From: JAKVKY01 sp964293585
Lineage (GTDB): Bacteria > Bacillota > Negativicutes > Acidaminococcales > Acidaminococcaceae
Reading direction: 5' to 3'
DNA: 64,000 nt
Assembly (NCBI GenBank): GCA_964293585.1
Contig: CAXYYS010000003.1
Location: 17,017 to 81,016, forward strand
Position 1 is the first letter of the stretch. Each line of letters opens with the position of its first letter. Both the position numbers and the translations under genes were made by a program. Below the pieces are notes generated by a model. The model was not told the DNA's origin. It did no database searches and worked only from the letters and a program-made list of their open reading frames with translations. Below, one piece after another: positions 53,698 through 59,829 of this stretch.

Positions 53698-53715
53698 GCG
53701 TGTAAAAGTACGGAC

Positions 53716-53752
53716 AAAAAACAGGACGGACCACCGAAGCGGTAACCGTCCT
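53716..53752 (-). terminator. Minus-strand intrinsic terminator without an assigned gene
   Basis: On the minus strand: CAGGACGG and CCGTCCTG arms (8 bp) with an inner ACC/GGT stem, followed by six T. On the plus strand the same hairpin is followed by CACAAAGG and would not terminate. Confidence 0.7.
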
Positions 53753-53791
53753 GCACAAAGGAGAAGAAAAGTTGGGATGCGTTTATGTCAT

Positions 53792-53826
53792 CGGGCACAG
53801 TTAAAACTGTACCCGTTATTTTTTTA
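53792..53826 (+). terminator. Terminator after the gntR/abrB unit
   Basis: Stem CGGGCACAGT/ACTGTACCCG with one mismatch, a 4-nt loop and the tail TTATTTTTTT. It ends about 95 bp after the membrane protein gene. Confidence 0.8.
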
Positions 53827-54117
53827 GTAAAGGCTATTTTCAGCCAGGATTATTTTTTAGCTGTTCTGATTTCCATTTTGTACGGCCACCTTTGTTCTTG
53901 ATTTATTCTCATCATACCGTGGCATTATTAAAGGCAAATTAAGAAATAGAATAAAATGTAGAAAATTCTTCTGAGACAAAGAAAGGCGGCGCAGCAGGAT
54001 GGCACGGCTAGATGGCCAGACTGCCGTATCCGGAAAAATGCCCGGCATATACATTTATCTTGTAAAGAACAAGAGCAAGAACCAGAGACGATGAGCTTAA
54101 AATCCACTGTCCTTGGT

Positions 54118-54146
54118 TTGCCAGCAGATTTTAAGTATGATATAAT
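54118..54146 (+). promoter_or_regulatory. Promoter of the permease-SBP fusion gene
   Basis: TTGCCA (54118-54123), a 17-bp spacer and TATAAT (54141-54146), the same hexamers as the tRNA-Ser(GCU) promoter. The start codon lies about 70 bp downstream. Confidence 0.85.
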
Positions 54147-54214
54147 AAAAAATCAATTGCATAATGTTATTTTCTTAACCCCTCAGTCGGGCAAAGCCCT
54201 CAAGGAGCGCCGCC

Positions 54215-55795
54215 ATGTTACAGTCTATCCTGGATTTACTTGCCGAACGGCACGAATTTTTCCTGAACCTGCTCTGGCAACATCTGGAGATTTCCTTTGT
54301 GGCTATTGCAATCGCCATTGTCTTTGGCGGTCTGGCCGGGATTCTCATCAGTGAGTATCAGCGCGCTGCCAAACCGACCCTGGCGGTTATTAATTTTTTA
54401 TACACTATTCCCTCCATTTCCATGCTGGGCTTTTTGATTCCTTTTTCCGGCATCGGCAACGCTACGGCCATTATCGCTCTGACCATTTATGCGTTGCTGC
54501 CTATGGTACGCAGCACCCATACGGGTATCAGTAACGTGGAGCCGGCGCTGCTGGAGGCGGCGGTAGGGATGGGCAGTACCCGGCTGCAGGTACTGCGCCG
54601 GATTAAGCTGCCGTTAGCCATGCCGGTAATCATGAGCGGCATTCGCAGCATGGCGACCATGACCATCGCCCTGGCCGGTATCGCGTCCTTTATCGGCGCC
54701 GGCGGGTTGGGCATTGCTATTTACCGGGGCATCACTACCAATAATGCGGCGCTGACCATGACAGGCAGCTTGCTGATCGCGGTGCTGGCCCTGGTGGTGG
54801 ATGTGTTGCTGGGACTGGCGGAAAGATGCGTGGGCCGGCATCCACGAAAAGCGGGCGCAACCAGCGGTAATCCCGAACCTTGCTGGTGCAGATATGCCCT
54901 GCCGGTAATCTTAGCTTTGGTACTCTTGGGAGCCGGGGGCAGTTATTTTTGGCGCACGCCGAAACCAGTGACTTTACATCTGGCCACGAAACCCATGACG
55001 GAACAATTTATCCTGGGCGAGATGCTGCGGGTCCTGATTATCCAGGAAACCGGGCTGCCGGTGCAGGTAACCCCGGGCGTGGGCGGCGGTACGGCCAATA
55101 TTGAGATCGGTATGGAAAAGGGTGTCTTTGACATATATCCGGAATACACGGGTACAGGCTGGAACGCCGTCTTAAAGAATAAAGGTTTATATACGGAGAG
55201 CCTGTTTAACCAGATGCAGGCCGAGTACAAGGAAAAGCTGGGCCTGGAATGGGTAGGCATGTACGGCTTTAATAATACTTTTGGCATGGTGGTGCAGAAA
55301 GATATCGCCCAGCGCTATAACTTAAAAACTTATTCGGATCTGGCCAAGGTGGCGCCCCAGCTGACCTTTGGCGCCGAGTATGATTTCTTTGAGCGCAAGG
55401 ATGGTTACCAGGCTTTATGCGATGCGTACAATTTAAAGTTCAAGGGCACGGTGGACCTGGATATCGGACTGAAGTACCAGGCCTTGAACGAGAAAAAAAT
55501 TGACGTGATGAATATCTTTACCACGGACGGGCAACTGGCGGCGGCAGACGCGGTGGTGTTAGTGGACGACAAGAATTTTTATCCATCTTATAAATGCGGG
55601 ACGGTGGTGCGCCGGGAAATCTTACAGCAGCAGCCTAAGCTGGCGGCAGCCCTGCATAAACTGGACGATAAGATCACGGACAGCGCCATGGCGGAGATGA
55701 ACTATCAGGTAGAAACTAACAAGAAGGAGCCGAAGGCGGTAGCCCATGACTTTTTACGACAGGCTGGCTTGTTCAAGGGGGAGGTGCAACCATGA
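54215..55795 (+). CDS. ABC transporter permease fused to solute-binding protein (OpuC/EgtU-like)
   Basis: A 526-residue fusion. Residues 1-205 are a ProW/OpuCB-type permease with five or six helices and the EAA loop (EAAVGMGSTRLQVLRRIKLP). After a further membrane helix (about 228-248), residues 255-526 are an OpuAC-type binding protein facing outside (TEQFILGEMLRVLI, DIYPEYTGTGW). Such fusions occur in choline/betaine importers and in the ergothioneine importer EgtU. The ATG follows CAAGGAG. It overlaps the ATPase gene by 4 bp. The ligand cannot be settled by eye. Confidence 0.9.
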   Translation: MLQSILDLLAERHEFFLNLLWQHLEISFVAIAIAIVFGGLAGILISEYQRAAKPTLAVINFLYTIPSISMLGFLIPFSGIGNATAIIALTIYALLPMVRSTHTGISNVEPALLEAAVGMGSTRLQVLRRIKLPLAMPVIMSGIRSMATMTIALAGIASFIGAGGLGIAIYRGITTNNAALTMTGSLLIAVLALVVDVLLGLAERCVGRHPRKAGATSGNPEPCWCRYALPVILALVLLGAGGSYFWRTPKPVTLHLATKPMTEQFILGEMLRVLIIQETGLPVQVTPGVGGGTANIEIGMEKGVFDIYPEYTGTGWNAVLKNKGLYTESLFNQMQAEYKEKLGLEWVGMYGFNNTFGMVVQKDIAQRYNLKTYSDLAKVAPQLTFGAEYDFFERKDGYQALCDAYNLKFKGTVDLDIGLKYQALNEKKIDVMNIFTTDGQLAAADAVVLVDDKNFYPSYKCGTVVRREILQQQPKLAAALHKLDDKITDSAMAEMNYQVETNKKEPKAVAHDFLRQAGLFKGEVQP

Positions 55796-56526
55796 CCACG
55801 GCGATTGCGTATGAGCATGTGCAGATGGCGTACGGCCAGAAGGTAATTATCCCGGATTTTAACCTGGAGATTGCCAAGGGTGAGTTTGTCACGGTCATTG
55901 GTTCTTCCGGTTGCGGCAAGACCACCATCTTAAAGATGGTGAACGGACTGGTGCTGCCTACAGCGGGACGGGTACTGGTGGAAGGACAGGATATCAAGCA
56001 GTTGGACCTGATTAACCTGCGCCGTAATATTGGTTATGCCATCCAGGGCAGCGTGCTCTTTCCCCACATGACGGTGGAAGAAAATATTGCGTATGTGCCC
56101 ACGCTTTTAAACGGCGCTGACCACGAGCGGACTTTGCGGGCTGTGAGCAAATGGATGCAGATTGTGGGTCTGGACGAGGAGATACGCCAGCGTTACCCGG
56201 ATGAACTGAGCGGCGGTCAGCAGCAACGGGTGGGTATTGCCCGTGCCCTGGCGGCCAGCCCGGATATCCTCCTTATGGACGAACCTTTTGGCGCCGTGGA
56301 TGCCTTGACCCGGGGCCAGTTGCAGGAGGAACTGCGGCGTATTTACCAGCAGACCGGAATCACAGTGCTGTTTGTGACCCATGATATCCACGAGGCTTTA
56401 AAGCTGGGTACCCGGGTGCTGGTCATGGACCAGGGACAGGTGCTGCAGTACGGTACGCCAGACGAGATCGTGCACCATCCGGCCGCGGCGTTTGTGCGGC
56501 AGCTGGTAGGAAAAGATGACAGGTAA
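55792..56526 (+). CDS. Betaine/choline/ergothioneine-type ABC transporter ATPase
   Basis: A 244-residue ATPase of the OpuCA/ProV type. It has Walker A GSSGCGKTT, signature LSGGQQQRVGIARAL, Walker B ILLMDEPFGAVDALTR and switch His VTHDIHEAL. It lacks the C-terminal CBS pair that senses ionic strength in OpuA-type osmotic systems, which argues against an osmotic switch. ATGA overlap with the permease fusion shows one transport operon. Confidence 0.93.
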   Translation: MTTAIAYEHVQMAYGQKVIIPDFNLEIAKGEFVTVIGSSGCGKTTILKMVNGLVLPTAGRVLVEGQDIKQLDLINLRRNIGYAIQGSVLFPHMTVEENIAYVPTLLNGADHERTLRAVSKWMQIVGLDEEIRQRYPDELSGGQQQRVGIARALAASPDILLMDEPFGAVDALTRGQLQEELRRIYQQTGITVLFVTHDIHEALKLGTRVLVMDQGQVLQYGTPDEIVHHPAAAFVRQLVGKDDR

Positions 56527-56546
56527 AGTTACAAGACAGCCGGGAT

Positions 56547-57356
56547 TCAAAGATATGTTGTCCGGCTGAGTAGTGCCAAAAGACCCCGGAGCGCTGTAGC
56601 AAGTCTGGCGAACCCGGGGCTTTTTTTGTGGCTGCCATCGGCATAAAGGTCACGGGCGGCTTCCAGCATGATGGACTGCACCCGCCCGTCCTGCCTGTAA
56701 TAGGTTAAGGGTACGATGCTGCCGCTGAAGGGGAAATTTACAGCGACGGTGTACCCCTGGGTTTCCAGGTACCGGCAGCAGGTACGCAACAGGGAAGGCG
56801 GGGTGTGAAAGGCATCCTGGCCCAGACAGATGTCGGGACAGTCGCCAGGTGGATAATAGGGCAGCCGGGCCGGAAAGGAATGACAGTCAATGATGAGGGC
56901 GCGGCCCGAGGTTTGCAGTTTGGCAGCTACGGCGGCGGTGAACAGCGCATGGTGCCGGTCGTAGTATTTTTGTAAAATTTCCCGTACATGCCGGTTATCA
57001 AAACGGGCCAGCTCGCTGCCGTCCATGCGGCGGGTGTAGCAGATCCACATGCCTAACCGGGTCATAGTTTCTGCCGCCGGATCTCGGAAACGTTCTACGT
57101 CGCAGAGTAAACGGCTGACAGGAAAGCGCAGGGTCGCGGCAGGGTAACGGTACAGCTGGTCCGTGTACAGGTCGGCGGCCAGAGCTGCATCTTGGTCCAG
57201 CCGGTCCGGCTGCAGATAAATATGCCGGTAACGCGCCGGAATCCAGGTACTGCTGTGGGGAATGTGCAGGATGAGCGGGCCGGCGGTTACCGGAGCCGGA
57301 TTTTGCCTGCCGGTAGGCGGAAAGTTAAGGGGTAAGGTAGTTGCAAACTTAGCCAT
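56547..57356 (-). CDS. N-formylglutamate amidohydrolase-family protein
   Basis: A 269-residue FGase (HutG-type) protein. Metal and active-site motifs are HIPHSSTWIP, CDVERFRDP, DCHSFP, NFPFSGSIVP and MLEAARDLY. The family, a relative of zinc carboxypeptidases, hydrolyses N-formylglutamate in histidine breakdown, but some members have other N-acyl or N-formyl substrates. ATG 57356 follows GGAGGAAACC; the open frame upstream runs through the riboswitch. It is a single-gene unit controlled by a SAM-I riboswitch, which does not fit histidine use and suggests a link to methionine or sulfur. Confidence 0.88.
   Translation of the reverse strand: MAKFATTLPLNFPPTGRQNPAPVTAGPLILHIPHSSTWIPARYRHIYLQPDRLDQDAALAADLYTDQLYRYPAATLRFPVSRLLCDVERFRDPAAETMTRLGMWICYTRRMDGSELARFDNRHVREILQKYYDRHHALFTAAVAAKLQTSGRALIIDCHSFPARLPYYPPGDCPDICLGQDAFHTPPSLLRTCCRYLETQGYTVAVNFPFSGSIVPLTYYRQDGRVQSIMLEAARDLYADGSHKKSPGFARLATALRGLLALLSRTTYL
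56584..56627 (+). terminator. Terminator after the ABC transporter operon
   Basis: Stem CCCCGG/CCGGGG with an inner CGC/GCG element and seven T. It overlaps the 3' end of the convergent gene on the minus strand. Confidence 0.75.
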
Positions 57357-57386
57357 AGGTTTCCTCCTGGGGCGTTCTGCGCCCAT

Positions 57387-57413
57387 AAAAAAAGCGCCAT
57401 CCGCAGATGACGC
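57387..57413 (-). terminator. Riboswitch expression-platform terminator
   Basis: On the minus strand: stem GCGTCATC/GGATGGCGC followed by seven T, 30 bp before the start codon. Its 5' arm (TCATCTGC) is complementary to GCAGATGA at the 3' side of the aptamer P1 stem, giving the antiterminator. Confidence 0.85.
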
Positions 57414-57429
57414 CAGGAAGACCCCGACC

Positions 57430-57540
57430 TTTTCATCTGCCGGAAATCTTTCCGATGGAATTAGCACCTTCCTGCGACAAGGGGTCACAGGGGTTGCTGC
57501 AGTTTCATAGGGCCAGTCCCTCCGCTGCTCTGGATGAAGC
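57430..57540 (-). promoter_or_regulatory. SAM-I riboswitch (S-box) aptamer
   Basis: On the minus strand the conserved S-box core GGAGGGACTGGCCCTATGAA appears, followed by AACTGCAGCAACC and GGAAGGTGCTAATTCC. P1 pairs CTTCATC (57539-57533) with GATGAAAAG (ending 57430). Binding of S-adenosylmethionine stabilises P1 and allows the downstream terminator to form, switching the gene off when SAM is plentiful. Confidence 0.95.
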
Positions 57541-57559
57541 GCATTATTAAGTTAACCTT

Positions 57560-57565
57560 ATTATA
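57560..57565 (-). promoter_or_regulatory. Extended -10 promoter of the riboswitch transcript
   Basis: On the minus strand TATAAT is preceded by TG one base upstream (TGTTATAAT), about 20 bp before the aptamer. No good -35 is visible. Confidence 0.6.
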
Positions 57566-57926
57566 ACATACCCGGTGGACAAAGAAAAATCCGTGTCCGG
57601 GGCTTGCTTATGCAAAAGTTGAATTTACGGCAGGGTGGAGACCTGCCTCCTGTCTGCTTTGGCGTACTATGAGAAAAATCTTGTGGTGTTTTTGCGAAAA
57701 AATTGTGGTCTGGGACATCTTATGGCCATAGGCCTTGTGGTATGCACTTTAAAAAAAGTTAAAAAATTTTTAAAAAAATAGCAGGAAATAGCGCATTCAT
57801 GGCGTATATAAACATTAGTACCTAAAGAAAAGCATTGTTTTTGCGGCTCGGGGTGGTGCGTGTTACTAACTAACCGCGTGGATCCGGGATTCGCAGAGAT
57901 GCAAAATTTTAAAGGAGGATGTTCCC
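57566..57926. other. Intergenic region upstream of the HU gene
   Basis: About 360 bp. It contains a 10-bp palindrome TATGGCCATA (57721-57730) and a long A/T tract (57748-57780), probably a curved or UP-element region boosting the HU promoter. I find no convincing -35/-10 pair and no other gene. Confidence 0.5.
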
Positions 57927-58214
57927 ATGAACAAACAACAATTAGTTGCTGCTGCTGCTAAGGAATCCGGTTTAACCAAGAAAGCTGTTGAGGCTGCTCT
58001 GAAGGCTCTGACCGAAGCTACCATTAAGGAAGTTGCCAAGAAGGGCAAAGTTCAATTGATCGGCTTTGGTACTTTCGAAGCTCGCGCTCGTAAAGCTCGC
58101 ACTGGCAAGAATCCTCAAACCGGCGCAACCATTAAGATTGCTGCTTCTACTGCTCCGGCATTCAAGGCTGGCAAAGCATTCAAGGAAGCCGTTAACAAGA
58201 AGAAACATAAATAA
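57927..58214 (+). CDS. hup: HU-family DNA-binding protein
   Basis: A 95-residue HU protein. It starts MNKQQLVAAAAKESGLTKK and has the signature GFGTFEARARKARTGKNPQTG, whose tip Pro kinks bound DNA. It compacts the nucleoid and assists recombination and replication. A very strong site, AAAGGAGG, lies about 10 nt before the ATG. Codon use is more biased than in neighbours, with many GCT and AAG codons, consistent with high expression. It is a single-gene unit with its own terminator. Confidence 0.96.
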   Translation: MNKQQLVAAAAKESGLTKKAVEAALKALTEATIKEVAKKGKVQLIGFGTFEARARKARTGKNPQTGATIKIAASTAPAFKAGKAFKEAVNKKKHK

Positions 58215-58229
58215 TCTCCTTTGTATCAC

Positions 58230-58262
58230 AAAAGCCACACCCTTCGGGGAGTGGCTTTTTTT
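58230..58262 (+). terminator. Terminator after the HU gene
   Basis: Stem AAAAGCCAC-CCC/GGG-GTGGCTTTT with one internal mismatch and a TTCG tetraloop, followed by seven T. The convergent gene ends 10 bp later. Confidence 0.92.
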
Positions 58263-58271
58263 GTCAGGCAC

Positions 58272-59597
58272 TTATTCTTCGCAATCGGCTAGTAAATGCT
58301 TGGCATCCACATATTGAGCGATACCGGCGGCTACTTTTTTGGATTCGCGCATGGCCAGTACTACGGTAGCGGGTCCGTGGACCACGTCGCCGCTGCTAAA
58401 GACGCCGGCGCGGGTAGTCATGCCGTAGGGACGCTCCCTGGTAATGACAAAACCGCGTTCATCCACCCGGATACCGGTAGTGGTGGAAACGATGCGGGCG
58501 GCAGGTTTCTGGCCAATGGCCAGGATGATGCGGTCGCAGGAGAGAATCTTATGCCTGCCGGTAGGTTGGAATTTTCCTTCCGGCGTCTGCGTCATTTCTT
58601 CTACATCCAGACCGCCTACGCTGCCATCCGCGGCCGGGGTATAGGCCGTGGGGCTTTGCAGAAATTCAAATTGCACGCCTTCTTTCTGGGCGGCGATAAA
58701 TTCGTTGGGGAAAGCTGAAACTTCTTTAGCTGTCTTGTGGTAAACCACGGTGACAGATTTGGCGCCGCGGCGGATAGCGGTACGGGCCGCGTCCATGGCT
58801 ACGTTGCCGGCACCGATGACCAGTACCCGGTCTGAATCGTGGAGCAGGGTTTCCTTAGCGTCCAGCTTACCGTTTTCTACCAGTACCACCATTTGTAAAT
58901 AATAGGTGGCGGTGATGATTCCGGCCAGTTCCTTGCCGGGCAGGTCTAAAGTTTTAGGCAGGGCTGTACCCGTGCCCATAAAGATAGCGTCAAAACCCTG
59001 GGCAAACATCTCGTCCACGGTAATATCCGGTCCTACCAGCACGCCGGTCTTAAAGACCACGCCGATATGGCGCAGCTGGTCAATCTCCCGGCGCACCACT
59101 ACTTTGCTGAGCCGGAACTCAGGGATGCCGAACATGAGCACGCCGCCAGGTTCAGACATGCCTTCAAAGACCGTGACGGCAAAATTCATCTTGGCTAAGT
59201 CGCCGGCTACGGTAAGTCCTGCAGGGCCGCTGCCGATGACGGCTACTTTGCCGCGCTCGCCGGTAGTGGGCGGGATGGGTTTTAGACCGTTAATGTGGGC
59301 AAAGTCGGCGATAAAACGTTCCAGACTGCCTACTTTGATGCCATTCTTGTTCCTCGCCAGCACGCAATGGGACTCGCACTGCTTTTCATGGGGGCAGACC
59401 CGGCCGCAGATGGCGGGGAGGTTGCTGCGCTCACTGATAATCTCATACGCTGTACCCAGGTTGCCATCGCGCAGGGCGCGGATAAACTGGGGAATATTAT
59501 TTTCAATAGGGCAGCCGGTACGGCAGCCGGGTTTGGCACAATTCAGGCAGCGACGCGCTTCTTTTAAGGCGTCCGCCATGCTCATGATCTCGCTCAC
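58272..59597 (-). CDS. GltD-like NAD(P)-dependent FAD oxidoreductase (glutamate synthase small subunit family)
   Basis: A 441-residue protein. An N-terminal Fe-S domain (about 10-95) has Cys clusters CLNCAKPGCRTGCP and CGRVCPHEKQCESHC. The FAD site is VAVIGSGPAGLTVAGDLA (about 120-140), the NAD(P) site is VIGAGNVAMDAARTA, and the closing segment is SSGDVVHGPATVVLAM. It matches glutamate synthase beta subunits and NfnB/SudA-type enzymes. No large gltB-like or nfnA-like subunit gene is adjacent, so its partner is unknown. GTG at 59597 is the likely start, with AGGGA upstream; ATG 59585 is in frame. Confidence 0.9.
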   Translation of the reverse strand: MSEIMSMADALKEARRCLNCAKPGCRTGCPIENNIPQFIRALRDGNLGTAYEIISERSNLPAICGRVCPHEKQCESHCVLARNKNGIKVGSLERFIADFAHINGLKPIPPTTGERGKVAVIGSGPAGLTVAGDLAKMNFAVTVFEGMSEPGGVLMFGIPEFRLSKVVVRREIDQLRHIGVVFKTGVLVGPDITVDEMFAQGFDAIFMGTGTALPKTLDLPGKELAGIITATYYLQMVVLVENGKLDAKETLLHDSDRVLVIGAGNVAMDAARTAIRRGAKSVTVVYHKTAKEVSAFPNEFIAAQKEGVQFEFLQSPTAYTPAADGSVGGLDVEEMTQTPEGKFQPTGRHKILSCDRIILAIGQKPAARIVSTTTGIRVDERGFVITRERPYGMTTRAGVFSSGDVVHGPATVVLAMRESKKVAAGIAQYVDAKHLLADCEE

Positions 59598-59627
59598 AAT
59601 TTTCCCTGCCTTTCTTTAATTACTCAA

Positions 59628-59656
59628 ACCATATGCTATTTTGGCGGGCTTGTCAA
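59628..59656 (-). promoter_or_regulatory. Promoter of the GltD-like gene
   Basis: On the minus strand: perfect TTGACA, a 17-bp spacer and TATGGT, about 30 bp before the GTG start. Confidence 0.7.
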
Positions 59657-59697
59657 GGGGAAGCATTGTACAGAAATTTGCGACAACGGCATTATAA

Positions 59698-59726
59698 ATG
59701 ACAATTAATATTAAATATGGTACAAT
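59698..59726 (+). promoter_or_regulatory. Promoter of the Cache-domain hybrid kinase gene
   Basis: ATGACA (59698-59703), a 17-bp spacer and TACAAT (59721-59726). The kinase start lies about 100 bp downstream, so the leader is rather long. Confidence 0.65.
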
Positions 59727-59829
59727 GGATTTGGGAACATACGACCTAGTAATGGGCGTGTGGGAGATTAGGATATGCCCAGAGTGGCTCAATATTTATG
59801 GCCAAATACATATTAGGGAAGGATATAAG

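Larger units (their letters stand above)
53698..54214. other. 517-bp intergenic region with two facing terminators and a promoter
   Basis: It holds a minus-strand terminator (53716-53752), a plus-strand terminator (53792-53826) and the promoter of the ABC transporter (54118-54146). A 65-codon minus-strand frame at 53857-54054 has no ribosome site and no recognisable product. The minus-facing terminator has no protein gene to serve. Confidence 0.6.

Noticed and set aside
53772..53827. Short leader peptide with an attenuator before the ABC transporter
   Set aside because: The transporter has its own promoter 300 bp downstream, and the hairpin here works better as the terminator of the preceding gene.
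53857..54054. A 65-codon minus-strand frame in the long intergenic region
   Set aside because: No ribosome site, no domain pattern, and its composition looks like non-coding AT-rich DNA.
57721..57730. Palindrome TATGGCCATA upstream of the HU gene as an operator
   Set aside because: A single 10-bp palindrome without a repeat, promoter overlap or known regulator is too weak to call.
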